A stretch of 64,000 bases of DNA from positions 18,618,782-18,682,781 of the forward strand of contig NC_053139.1 of assembly GCF_016808335.1 (NCBI RefSeq), given 5' to 3'. Positions within the stretch are counted from its first letter, which is position 1, and every line of letters begins with the position of its first letter. The notes under the pieces are model-generated. The model was not told where the DNA came from, did no database searches, and saw only the letters and a list, made by a program, of their open reading frames with translations. Positions 1 to 10,392 of this stretch are shown here, piece after piece. Origin of the DNA: Panicum virgatum. Lineage: Eukaryota > Streptophyta > Magnoliopsida > Poales > Poaceae. Both the position numbers and the translations under genes were made by a program.

Positions 1-420
1 GTGCTCGATGATTGCGGGGATTGCTCAGTTGGCGAGGGATGCCTCGTGGACACAAATGATCATCCTATCGATGTTGATGCATACATGTACAGGTATATAT
101 GTTTTCCTTTTTACCAAAGCTTCTTTTCACAATATTATTCATGATAGTAGGCCTATTCTATTTCAAAATGACATCACCTCAGAGAACAGGCGATTAGTAC
201 CAGTTGGAAAAAGGTTTTAGTAGTCCTAGTTTTCCAACTGATATACTCCATCCGTCCCAAATTATTTGTCGTTTTGGCTTCTCTAGATACATCACTTTTG
301 CTAAGCACCTAGACATGGTACGCACCTGGTATTATTAAAGATAGAGTCTTTTAGTCTCGGTTACGTAGTACTCTCTCGGTTCCAAATTATTAGTCATTTT
401 GGCTTTTCTAGATACATCAA

Positions 421-467
<47 letters not shown>

Positions 468-1442
468 TAAGACTAAAAGACTCTATCTTTAATAATAACA
501 GGTGACTACAATGTTATTTTGTTACCAACTAGAACTAAAGTGTAAACACCAACTGGTACAAAAGCGTAAGACGTCTAAAAAATATATTTCAAACCTATGA
601 GGAGGCCTGCGCGCACGCGAAGTCACAAGTCACGCAATTTTTCACACAAAATATGCACGCGTGCAATGCCTCAGATTTCAATAAGGAATCACTTGCCTCG
701 CGTGCGATGCCTCAGATTTCAATAAGGAATCACTTGCCTCGCATGTACGTAGCTTACATACACAGCAGATCTGATTGGAATACAGAGGCTTTCCTTTTGA
801 ATTAACCCGTGGAGGATCCTTTATACCAATCAGTACAATAAAGACCTCCTGAGCTATCCATCCACCATAAATATATGAGTTTGTGTTATCTAGCTTGAGT
901 ACGGGGTCCAATTTCCACTGGTATATTTGTGGTGGATGGATGAGGGGTTTTCTAGTAGTTTGTGTTACCACCAATTTCACAAAATACAGCACAAGTCAAG
1001 TTACAATCAGTTCCACAATTGCTCATTTCTTAGGAAACATTATATTCTATACACGTCCTTAGTCCATGGAGTAAGATGTTAAGCAAATAACCATTCATTG
1101 CCACCACAGTGGCTGTCAGGCAGCCCCGGTGCTTACACTACTATACTTTGTGAAAACAGAGCAAAATTTTACAACGAGAATATGAGACCATTGGGCATGG
1201 TCCACGTTCGTCAAAGTGTTCATAATCCCAATATAGCACTGAATATGCAATCCTATCTTCCTGGTGGTTGCAAATCCATGGCAAGGGATCTTCACGAAAG
1301 GTACATAATTCTCAGCAAATCCTAATTTTGTCTTAGCTTTTCACAAATTATTTCATCTGTGTTTCTTAATTCCAGGTTTTTGTTGGCAAGTGGAGTAAAT
1401 GAGTTCCTTGACACTAGAGAAGTAGAGAAATTTGTGAAGTAG
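1..1442 (+). CDS. Phosphoglucomutase/phosphomannomutase-family protein, last three exons (5' end outside window)
   Basis: Three exons join in frame: 1-92, 1160-1300 and 1376-1442 (TAG stop at 1440-1442). The junctions are CAG|GTATAT, ACAG|A, AAAG|GTACAT and CCAG|G. The 5' exon ends in phase 2 and both later exons complete an Arg codon, so the 100-residue joined reading frame is unbroken. It contains VDTNDHPIDVDAYMYR and then VRQSVHNPNIALNMQS. The RxSxHxPxxxLN pattern resembles the C-terminal (domain IV, phosphate-binding) part of a divergent plant PGM/PMM-type mutase; this is family knowledge recalled, not searched. The active-site serine domain would lie upstream of the window. The 1.07 kb first visible intron holds MITE debris, and the last intron is 75 bp. 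I see no lesion, so it is probably a live gene. Confidence 0.68.
244..498. mobile_element. Stowaway-like MITE remnants in intron
   Basis: Two direct copies of a Stowaway-type terminus (CTCCATCCGTCCCAAATTAT near 246 and CTCTCGGTTCCAAATTATTA near 371) each lead into TTTTGGCTT(C/T)TCTAGATACAT. Positions about 331-360 and 467-498 form inverted arms (AAAGATAGAGTCTTTTAGTC and its complement). The 3' terminus typical of an intact element is missing, so these are broken or nested copies. Confidence 0.6.
425..464. repeat. TA dinucleotide microsatellite
   Basis: About 20 uninterrupted TA units lie within the MITE debris of the PGM-like gene intron. Confidence 0.95.
666..745. repeat. 41-bp tandem direct duplication
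   Basis: Two copies with period 41 begin at 666 and 707, each starting ATGCCTCAGATTTCAATAAG and running through TTGCCTCGC. They differ only near their ends. They lie in the intron of the PGM-like gene. Confidence 0.9.
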
Positions 1443-1618
1443 AGCTTTGTAATCAATATATTTGTATAATGTACATATAGATCCTAGGTGGAGAAAAAAA
1501 GTCACCATATATAGTTGGGAAAATCTAGCACTCCAGCTATTACATTATTCGTGTATCCTTGTATATAGAATTATACAGAGGAGGGGAGGGGGGATGAGGT
1601 TGGCTGGGAAGGAGGCAT

Positions 1619-3062
1619 CACTACTACGAAAAGGGTTTGTAGGGACGCGTGAAAATCCATTTTAGGGGCGGGTACAACACCTGCTCCTGCTTTCCATAGC
1701 TAAAAATAGTCGTTTGCAGACCAGCCCCTGAAAATGCATTTAAAGGGGCAGGCCAGCCCCTCACCTGCCTCTAGAAATCGATTTGTAGGGGCGGGTCGTT
1801 TCCAGCGCCCCTGGAAATGCCTAGCTGCCAAAAAATTAACAATTTGAATTTAGATTTTTTGATTATGTTTCCCGCTACTTTTTATAATTTGGATTCCCGC
1901 CAATTTTGAGCTATCAATCTAGTTCACGATTGCATGTCATAGTGATCGATATGAAATATGTTTCATAAAATACAAATAATGACATATGCAAAATTACATC
2001 ATATGGAAATAAAACACACACATATATGTCATTACATATCATTATTATAGTACATCATCAAAATTTAAACTCGAATGCATGTTTTTTCCTATATACCAAC
2101 GCTACTAGAGGAGGCACGATGCTGCTTCTTCTCCCACTCATGAAGACAAAGATATTTAGACTCCTTTGCTAATTCATGTTATTTATTATAAAATGTGCCC
2201 CTTGGGTCGATCACTTCATGCATAATGAAACGACATAAATCGGCGACTACGTGTAGAAGTTCTCTCCCATGAAGTTGCCCCTCGTGCCATGTTGGATGGT
2301 CCTGCAATTAATGAGAATCCATGGAGAAATTAAGCAAGTGTTAGATATATGAAAAAAAATAATGTAACACATGTACATCTAACCCTAATAAAGAGTAGTC
2401 CCTTACACGTTCAGGATCAGTTGTTTATCTTGCTTGCACCCTGAGATGGTCACACATGTAATACCCGCAGTACCCAGGATTAGCAGGTTGCTTGTGGCTT
2501 GGGAAGTTTGTGCGTAGAGACATTTCTGTTTTTTTCTTATTGTGTGAGCACATGCTGGTAAGCCCTGTTTTGAAAAGGAAGAAATCAGAAGTTAGTTTAA
2601 ATGCATACTTTTATGGAAAAAATTGCATGATGACGTATGGAGAATAATAAGTTCACTAACATTCTGAGGATGAATATGAAATCTTTGTATGTGCTCTTTG
2701 ACCAATCCAAAAAGTCCAATACGAGGACTCTTCCAAGCTTCGGTTGTAGTACAAAAGCAATCCAGTGATTTATGCAAAAATATTATATACGATTTTTAGC
2801 TATATGGATCAGAGCAAGTGCATATTGTAACAAATGATTGAGATTGCATGTACTTGATATTGAATGGTGCAAATATGCAATCAGCCACATCTTCCCATTC
2901 TCGCATCATCTTTGATATGTAGAATGCAACACTTGTCATGGCATCTTTGTGAAGCTTTTTTTCTTCCTCAACTATCTCCTTAGGCATTTGACTGTCCTTG
3001 AACACATCATTGTTGTCCTCCCACGTACTTGGCCCGTTGTGCCTGTCCTCGCAAATAACTAG
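1619..3062 (-). mobile_element. CACTA-type DNA transposon remnant
   Basis: The left edge at 1619 reads CACTACTACGAAAAGGG, a CACTA-type terminus. It is followed by short subterminal repeats of the form AGGGGCGGGT / AGGGGCAGGCC (about 1660-1810), as is usual in this superfamily. The body to 3062 is decayed. A second terminus was not found because another element begins at 3063. The only coding trace is on the minus strand at 2800-3060. Confidence 0.6.
2800..3060 (-). pseudogene. Fragment of CACTA-element Ulp1-like (C48) protease ORF
   Basis: The minus-strand frame contains a WEDNNDVFKDSQMPKEIVEE run, then an HKDAMTSVAFYI stretch and a CIFAPFNIK motif. This recalls the segment around the first conserved block of the Ulp1-like ORF in grass CACTA elements (an APYN motif before the HW core). 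The catalytic His-Trp region is not preserved. The N-terminal part of the apparent ORF (3061-3146) comes from the adjacent LTR and is not part of this fragment. Assignment is by resemblance only. Confidence 0.35.
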
Positions 3063-3376
3063 TGTTGGGGTTTTTTCTCGAACAGACGAGAGATGAGATA
3101 GAGTGAGGAGAGAGCAAGCCAAGTGAGCAAATAACCAAGAGGCCAAAAGTCCCCCACCTCCTCCCCATGGGGGGCTATTTATAAGGAGGAGGAGGTGGCT
3201 GTTTATACTTATTCCATTGGTGGGGTCGAATATTACAAGAAGATCCTTGGAATTTACAAATAGATCCCTGGACTAAGTCCCTAGACCTCACAAACAAGCC
3301 CTTAAACCACCATTTTATGCCTCTTTTGTACACAAAGGTGTGCTTACCCCTTGGAAATGTAAGCCGCACCCCCAAC
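3063..3376 (-). mobile_element. Copia-like LTR (314 bp)
   Basis: The segment starts TGTTGGGG and ends CCCCCAACA, short inverted LTR ends. Read on the minus strand it carries a TATAAATAG box (plus CTATTTATAAG near 3174). A purine-rich tract (GCTGAGGGGCTTC) lies just upstream, as expected for a 3' LTR. Further into the element (about 4098-4127) the minus strand has the copia-type CCCACTGGGTTTTT motif. No target duplication was found. Confidence 0.5.
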
Positions 3377-3441
3377 AGAAGCCCCTCAGCTAGTTGGTCT
3401 CGGCTGGCACAGAGAGAGTAAGTAGCTGACCCTGTCAAAAG

Positions 3442-4017
3442 CAGGGTTCCCCTAACCGGTGGGAACCGGTCAAACCGGACCGGCCCGGTTCCGGTTTGGG
3501 CCGGTACCAAACCGGCCCAAATTCAAAATTTAAATTTAAATTCAAAAAAATGAAAAATTCCCAAAAAATTCCTAAAAATACTTCAAGGTGCGACAAATCT
3601 AATGGTGTCAAAATTTCTCAAAAATTCGTTCATTTAGTATAGTTTGCGGGGATTTGAAGTTAAACAAAAAAAAAGCGTGAATACAAAAGTATACAAATAC
3701 AATGTAAAAGTAGTACAAAAGAGGGTTGGAGGGTTCATTTAGACTAAAATATGTTATACAAATATTTATTTAGTATACTTTGCGGGCATTTGAATTTAAA
3801 CCAAAAAAGAAAAAAATTTGAATTTGACCGGTTACCAGTCAAACCGGCCGGTATACCGGCCAAACCGACCGGTATACCGGTACGAACCGGTTGAACGGCG
3901 AAGTTTGAATTCAAATTTGAATTGGACCGGTTCCGACCGGTAACCGGCCAAACCGGACCGGTATACCGGAACCGGACGCCTCCGGTTAGGCCGGACCTGT
4001 CGGGAAGGTAAACCCTG
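3442..4017. mobile_element. Non-autonomous hAT-like element A (576 bp) with perfect 8-bp TSD
   Basis: The element starts CAGGGTT and ends AACCCTG. It is flanked by identical 8-bp duplications, GTCAAAAG at 3434-3441 and 4018-4025. The inner ends pair again (CCTAACCGG / CCGGTTAGG). The body is AT-rich in the middle and packed near both ends with AACCGG, ACCGGTATACCGG and GACCGGT repeats. No transposase is present. An 8-bp TSD with CAGGG ends is typical of hAT elements. Confidence 0.88.
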
Positions 4018-4645
4018 GTCAAAAGAGGCCTATTCTCAACATAGTCTCTAGTTACAAGGAGTGTCCTTTGTAACCTTCTCATGTTCGCCTCACCAAAAAC
4101 TCCATCCCAAAAACCCAGTGGGAAAAAAGGGCATGGAGAAAAGAGCACGCACATGCTTGGATTTACACAAATGCCAGCTTTAGATGTTTGGGGATTCGAC
4201 TTTGCAGGTAGCTTCACTTCTGGGCTTCGACTGGCGAGTGGCTTCTCCTCTGAGCTTCGGGCAGAGCTCCATCTTCTAAGATGAACTGGTCCTCCAGTAC
4301 ACCCCCATGGTAGCCTCAGCTCCGAGAACCAATGCAATTGGAGTCATCGTGGCCGAAGGTTGCTGTAGCATCTTCAAGTCTTCTCTCACGAGCGCCGGAC
4401 AAGACCTCATCATCTAGGATGAACTGGTCCTCCAGTACACCCCCAGCCCCTCTTGGCTGGTGCTCGTGAGATAAGCTTCGTGTGTAGTGGAAGTAGTCGA
4501 GGTATATGACGTAGAGGTTGAAGTAGCGGCCGAAGGTGGCGACGAGCCCTTCAAGCCAAAGCAGTGGCGATGCTGAAGTTGTCGGCAAGTCCCTCGAGCC
4601 GAATTAGGAGGCGTTGCTGAAGTCGGAGATGACGTCAAAGATGTC

Positions 4646-4880
4646 AGCGAGCCCCTCGAGCCGAAGGTCTCGGTGGAGACGTTGCCGAGTTGAAGGCGAT
4701 GCCGAAGGTGTGGACGAGCCCCTCGAGCCGAATTTGGAGGCGTTGCCAAAGTCGAAGATGGCAGCGAGCCCCTCAAGCCGAAGGTCTCGGCGGAGACGTT
4801 GCCGAGTTGAAGGCGATGCCGAAGGTGTGGACGAGCCCTTCAAGCCATCGTAGTGGTGGAGGCAAAGTTGTTGATGATGC
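4646..4880. repeat. Two-copy tandem repeat, period about 117 bp
   Basis: Copies begin at 4646 and 4763 with AGCGAGCCCCTC(G/A)AGCCGAA. Each runs through GGAGACGTTGCCGAGTTGAA and GATGCCGAAGGTGTGGACGA. Shorter pieces of the same unit flank it from about 4520 to 4910. Confidence 0.8.
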
Positions 4881-5425
4881 CGAAGGTCACAGCGAGGCCC
4901 TCGAGCCGGAGTGGCGAGTTTCTCTAGCTGAAGTAGCTGCAAGGGTGATGTCGAGCAGCTGACGTCTTGTTGCTTGCTCGGCGGCATCATTCAGTGTCGC
5001 CTGTGAACGAACGTGACAACAGTTTCGTTGCTAGGGCCTGCACGGCCACCAGCACCTTCGGTCATTTGCCGACCGAGGGGAAAGGAGTAGCATAACCTTC
5101 GCATGTTTGCTTTGGGTTTGGACCTTCGAAGGTGGTGCCATGATAATTGTGATACATGCAAATGGCAGAGGCCAGAAGGAGGTGTGCATGGGCAGTACAT
5201 GCATGTACAGAAGAGATGATGACATGCAAACAAGCTGAAAACGAGCAATTAGTAAAAGAAAGAAGGCTTAATTAAAGGATACATCCTGCAACTCAAAGGT
5301 GTTAGTAAAAGGGCACCATCGAAGGTTGCAGGGTTAAATATTACTGTCCAATTAACAAGTTCACAATTGCTTGAGCTCAACCTTTTTCTGCTTTGTTGTT
5401 GCTTTTAAAGCACGAGGTGACGAAC

Positions 5426-6842
5426 TGTTGACGCTCCTTAGCACCCCAATTTATATACCGCAAGCGCACGAGATCGTGTAGCTTTTCCCTTAGAGTATTC
5501 TGCCAAGGTTTATCAATCCACGGAACCAAAGATACAAGAAACAATCTACTAACATAGAGAATCCTTTGTGTTGGGGTGGTGTAAAATGAATCTAATCTAC
5601 TAAAAACAGCAAACACCGAAGGTAGCAAGAGAAAGTTAGAGATAACCAATCTAGATCACCTAGATCATGCATATGTTGTAGTTCAAGCCAGATGTAGTGA
5701 AGCAAGACAGATGTGAATCTCAATGAAAAGCATCTTTAAACCCAAAATCTCCAATCCGATCCTTCGATACCCCATCTACTAAAGCAACGCCCAGTCACGA
5801 TGCCCCCCTTTGGATGAAAGCACCCTGAAGCAAGTCGAACCCCCTTTGGTAGTTCCGCCATGAAGCTCTAGCCACCATGACTACAAGATCATGCTAAGCG
5901 ATCTATCTCGATAATAGATCTAGGATGAAGCAAACCCAAAGAAAAGAACGAAATCGAAAGAGAGAACATGGTCGCTAAAAATTCGGAATCACAAGTAACT
6001 TCACCATGAATGATTATACATCACAAGATCACAACCGGGGCCCTACCTTGATCTTGATGATCCTAGCTCCAGAACTCCGACGTGGTCTTCCTTGCAAGGT
6101 TCCCACGTCGGCTAGGGAAGCCCCTAGACAACTAGCACGACCCTCGGCTCTCCGAGAGGTATCCCTCTATCTTCTCTGCTCCTTGGCGTCGTCTCTCGAA
6201 TGATCTTCTCCGTGAGCATGGGGGAGGGGTCTTTAAATAGCCTCAGGAAACCCTAGGTCGAAGGGGAGGCCGAGACTCCCTGAAAAGGGCTTGGGCCGGC
6301 CAGCTCAATTGGCCCAGGCCGGCCGGCCTGGCCCATTTTCTCGCCGCCTCGCATCCTCCTTTCTCCCCAAGTCTTCTGGAGTCTTCTGGAGTTTATACCT
6401 TTCACGATTGCACCCCATTGGACGTCATTATCTTTGAGATTTCTTGGAGGGAAAGGATAGGACGGAGAATCCTTCCTTAAATCTCTATTTGCTTTGCTTA
6501 GCCCCGAAGTATATTGATCTCATCTTGTAGGCTTTGTCCTTTGCGCTTCATTGGAGGGTGGATGTGCATGAACGGGCTTCTAGTCGTCATGGCCTTTGGT
6601 CTTTTGTTTGGGCTTTGGCCTTCGTCTTTCTTCGTGTTATTGCGTGATCATGGGCCTCATCATTTCATGCTCCAAAATTGGTCAAAAACCTGCAAAAACG
6701 AAGTACCTCCAAAATATATGTGCAATTGTGAAAACGACCAATAATTGGGCCGAGGTTAGGATGGTTAGTGATTTTGATATTAAATTCATGCCATTATCAA
6801 AGTTAAATAGGGGATAAAATGGATACTTAAGGAGCGCCAACA
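5426..6842 (-). mobile_element. Athila-like 3' LTR (about 1.42 kb)
   Basis: The ends form an inverted pair: TGTTGACGCTCCTTA at 5426 and TAAGGAGCGCCAACA ending at 6842. The adjacent outer sequence on the plus strand is TTCCCCCTATGCTT, i.e. a minus-strand purine tract (AAGCATAGGGGGAA) of the kind that primes plus-strand synthesis next to a 3' LTR. A minus-strand TATTTAAAG lies near 6229. The LTR contains a GGCCGGCC cluster at about 6293-6335. Confidence 0.7.
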
Positions 6843-8697
6843 TTCCCCCTATGCTTAAACCTTGCTCGTCCTCGAGTAAGTCTTTGATAAAAATCAGTAT
6901 TGCCTTTCGGTGTCCAATCCCTGCACTTGATCATACACGAGAAAACACAATGCTCCCAAAAATATTTTGCAATTAACAGTTCAAGTTGTAACCAGCTTTT
7001 TCAATGTGGAAGGTAGATACAAGTTAAAAGCTTCACCACAATTATTAAACACATGCTCTCAAAATTAAACAAGTCTCAAAATTAAGAAAGTAAGTTCCAT
7101 AAATAATGCTAAACAAAGATCAATAATTTAAATCTCATTGCAATTTGCTCATGGAAACTACTCTCAGCTCATCTTGTCTCTCAAACTTGCTAGAACTTTC
7201 TCCTTTCTTTCTCTCATATATATGTGTGAGGCTTTTTCTGGAGCTCTGGAAAGGTTAGTCCTAATAAAAGATATTATAATCAAGATATTATCAAAATAAG
7301 AAATACTTCTTATGGATTTACCGAGACTCGTCAAAAAAGACAATTGGAAAATAATTTCTTTGTGGAGAGGGAGAGAATGGAATACACACTTTAGATAGTG
7401 GACATGTGCAAATGGCAACGGTTGATCCCAAGGCACAACTGAAGTCCTTGTTATCGGATTGCACATGGTTGGAATAATTGAGTATAGAATAATCTTCAAA
7501 GTACTTGGAGTTTAATGAAGCAAACGGAACCGAGGAGCTTTTCATCATCATTTTTTTTCTTTTCCTTTTTTTTCTTTTTTTCTTTTTGCTCCTCAGAACC
7601 GTTGGCAACACAATGCACTTACTCCACCTCCCCCCATGCTTGAACGTTTGCTTGTCCTCAAGCAATGAAGTGATGATAATCTGATGGAGTGAGTGCACAA
7701 AACTCGTATCAATTCTCTGGACTCAACTTTGGAATTCAATGGGGCATCTCCTCGTAAAAGATTGAAGCCAATAGGGGAGGAAAAGGCCCAGGCTGGCCGG
7801 CCTAGGGGTGTTGGGCCGGCCGGCCTACTGCCTGTAGGCCGCCACTTCTTCGGATTTTTCTGCTGCGAACTCTTTGATGCTTCCCAAGCTTATGTTTTAC
7901 TGAATTTTGCTCTTGATTCCATTGTTTTGCCGTCGAAATAATAATATATACTCAATATATAGGTTGTGGTCAAGGAGGTGTTTCACAAAGAGATGTTTTT
8001 GGTTAAGGGTGGATATCCAGCGAGGTTTGCGATGTTCCCGGTGTAGAAACTCACAATGCATGGATAGAATGGTTAGCAAAAGAGAGGTCACAAAAATACG
8101 GAATGGTCAGCTTCTTAGTCACATACCAAAGAAGATAATTCATGAATTAATTCACCTAAAAATAAATATTGCTCTATGGTTTGTCCTGATATAACATTTA
8201 GGCTTTTAGAAGGGTAGAGCAATTGCAAAAGGTATCATTGACAAGGTTAGCTCAAAATTAAATCCGAATTAAATTTTACTTGACAAGCTTAAGTAAGAGA
8301 GCAAGAATAGAAAGATGTGGGTCTTAATTTATCATAACCTCCACAATTGAATTAGCTGACATTTAATTAATTTTTCAGATCATGTTAAGGAGAGCAGTAG
8401 TTTAAACATGCATAAACCAATCACAAGAAAGTAGACAAGGTGGCAACGATCATCATATTTTAACATGGCACAAACTTTCTATCATCATTACTAAACATAA
8501 CATTAAAGCATGGGTGATGCATTTATTTATCATGGTGATGAAAGCAAAAGAAAGCAAATTGCACACATGCTGAAAAATAAATAAAATAGAAAATTGCTAC
8601 GCACACACAAGCTTGCACACATGCTGAAAATAAATGAAAAGAAATAGAAAAATCCAAACCACACGTGCGCGCATTTTATTCATGGTCTTGTCGTCGA
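6843..8697 (-). mobile_element. Athila-like element, untranslated stretch between ORF1-like gene and 3' LTR
   Basis: About 1.85 kb between the end of the ORF1-like gene and the LTR shows no coding potential beyond chance ORFs. It contains a second purine-tract-like block (plus TCCCCCCATGCTTGAACG near 7630), a polypyrimidine run of T/C at about 7550-7590, and another GGCCGGCC cluster at about 7785-7835. Confidence 0.55.
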
Positions 8698-10392
8698 TCA
8701 CTCTCCTTGATTGCCTCTTGCGTTGTATCCTTGGTCATAATATTGTTGAAATGCTCCTCCATCAAATTGTTCCGGTGGTGCTAGACCTAGAAGTCTCATT
8801 TGATATGCAATTCCCGCGGTTCCATCTTCTAGTTGGCTTGTGTGCCTCCGGATGGCGTCTATGTCTTCCATGTTTCTTCTTTCATAGGCACACATGATTC
8901 TCATTCCTTGTTCCGGTTGAGGGAGGTCAAAAAATTGTGCTCCAAATGACGGGTCGGGCATCTCTCCTTGGTATGATGGGGGTGGGTAGCCATAGTTGCT
9001 AAATGGTGGGAGCGTCGTGTACACCAGTGGAGGCGCCGCCATACCATGCCCCCATGCTTGATCTTGGTTTCCTTCCCATTGACTCGTCCATCCTTGCGGG
9101 TGTCCTTGTCCACTTGATGCACCTTGAAATTCATTCCTCCAATAAGTGGAACTTGGTGGTGGAAGCTTTACTTCTAAATTTTCTTGTTGTGCCGACGCCG
9201 ATGTTCCTTCAATCAACCTTCCTCTTTTTGTTTTCTTCACCTTTGCTCCAATGTTTTCAACTCGCCAATCGGTCCTTCCTCTTGCGAATAATTTAAGCCT
9301 TTCATCGGGGAGGGAAATATCCATCTCGGAAATAGTGAATCCCTTCTTTTCATCCCCTCCGATATAATGGTCTTGCCTCAAATGTTCAATCCCTATATCT
9401 CTTCCCGGGACATAATATTTTTGGGTCACCGCTAACCCCGGATTCATGGCTCGGGCTATTAGTGTAAGATAACACCCCGAACCAACTTCTCCCGTGCCGG
9501 ATGATGCTTCACAAATCCATCTTTCAACCATAATGTAGGTGGGATCAATCACTTGCTTTTTCACCAATGCTGCATACATCCAATTCAATTCTTGGTCGGT
9601 GACCTTTGATTCTCTCATCCTCCCGAGAATTCTTTTGCTCACCCAAGAGTGGAATATTTGGATGATCACATTACTTATATTCTTCCTTTGGCGATTCACA
9701 TCTTTTGCTATCTTCGTCCAAAACTCATCGAGCTCTCCATCTTCGACTTCCACCATTTCATTTGCATTGCTTTTGAACCCGAGCAAACTCCCTATTTCTC
9801 CATAAGTGATGACTTTTTCTTCATTCTTGAGCCGAAATTTCAGACATGGCACTTCTTCATCATCCACCACCTCTGTTATTTTCTCTAGTGTCATGAACAT
9901 CTCCAAAGCCACTTCTTGCATGTCTACCATAAAATCGTCGGAAAATAACTTCCAACCGATGTTCTCCAAGAGCTTGTAGATGTCATGATGGAATCCCAAC
10001 TTCTCTAATGCTTCATCATCAAAATCATAGTTTGCTCGCAACCTTCCCTTCATGAACTTGAGGTTTTCTTCTTCTTCCATTGACAAGATGGTAAACCCAT
10101 ATTCGGAATGCTTGGGCATGTATGGCGGTGGTGCGGATGACCTTGTCGAACGCCGTGGAGGAGGTGGCATCCCTTCGGTGAATCTCATGGACGAGCTTCT
10201 TGGGTCTCTCATCCCACCAAGGAGCAATTGCTCCTCGTTGCGGGGTTGTCTTCCTCCATGCTCCGCGGAGACCCGGAGACCGAGTGCCTCCATGAAGAAC
10301 TTGCCGATGCGTCGGGTGTTGATGAACACGTCCTTCTCCTCCCGGTGACAAACTTCATGAAGCCACTCATGGTGACTCTTTGCTGCACACAC
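8698..10392 (-). CDS. Athila-type ORF1 ('env-position') protein, 564 aa, intact reading frame
   Basis: One uninterrupted 564-codon frame on the minus strand. It resembles the plant ORF downstream of pol in Athila-lineage Ty3/gypsy elements (Pfam-type 'Athila ORF-1'), whose function is not established. An N-terminal basic/proline segment (PPPRRSTRSSAPPPY, about 75-90) is followed by an acidic helical region. Next comes a central conserved-looking block with WICEASSGTGEVGSGC (about 290) and QKYYVPGRDIGIEHLRQDHY (about 325-345). The C-terminal third is rich in Gly, Gln and Pro. I see no signal peptide or membrane segment, so the 'envelope' label rests on position only. Such a long open frame in an otherwise damaged element suggests recent insertion or selection at the source copy. 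Confidence 0.7.
   Translation of the reverse strand: MCAAKSHHEWLHEVCHREEKDVFINTRRIGKFFMEALGLRVSAEHGGRQPRNEEQLLLGGMRDPRSSSMRFTEGMPPPPRRSTRSSAPPPYMPKHSEYGFTILSMEEEENLKFMKGRLRANYDFDDEALEKLGFHHDIYKLLENIGWKLFSDDFMVDMQEVALEMFMTLEKITEVVDDEEVPCLKFRLKNEEKVITYGEIGSLLGFKSNANEMVEVEDGELDEFWTKIAKDVNRQRKNISNVIIQIFHSWVSKRILGRMRESKVTDQELNWMYAALVKKQVIDPTYIMVERWICEASSGTGEVGSGCYLTLIARAMNPGLAVTQKYYVPGRDIGIEHLRQDHYIGGDEKKGFTISEMDISLPDERLKLFARGRTDWRVENIGAKVKKTKRGRLIEGTSASAQQENLEVKLPPPSSTYWRNEFQGASSGQGHPQGWTSQWEGNQDQAWGHGMAAPPLVYTTLPPFSNYGYPPPSYQGEMPDPSFGAQFFDLPQPEQGMRIMCAYERRNMEDIDAIRRHTSQLEDGTAGIAYQMRLLGLAPPEQFDGGAFQQYYDQGYNARGNQGE

Larger units (their letters stand above)
3377..5425 (-). mobile_element. Internal region of the copia-like element, no intact ORF
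   Basis: Apart from the hAT-like insertion at 3442-4017, this sequence continues the element whose LTR lies at 3063-3376. It contains no recognisable gag, protease or polymerase. It is rich in CCGAAGGT and GAGCCCCTCGAGCC units, which keep several frames open on both strands without giving a protein I recognise. A 27-bp direct repeat (GATGAACTGGTCCTCCAGTA...) occurs near 4282 and 4419. It is likely a non-autonomous element, cut on the right by the Athila-like LTR at 5426. Confidence 0.4.

Noticed and set aside
678..992. 104-codon minus-strand frame
   Set aside because: Lies in the intron of the PGM-like gene over an inverted repeat; no family resemblance.
3063..3376. Solo LTR with target duplication
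   Set aside because: Flanks (AACTAG and GAAGCC) do not match and purine-tract plus copia-type motif continue on one side, so it is better read as the 3' LTR of a truncated element.
4614..4962. Several overlapping open frames on both strands
   Set aside because: Produced by a 117-bp tandem repeat whose length is a multiple of three; no recognisable protein.
8698..10392. True viral envelope protein
   Set aside because: No signal peptide, membrane segment or cleavage site is visible; the 'env' idea rests only on position after gag-pol in Athila elements.
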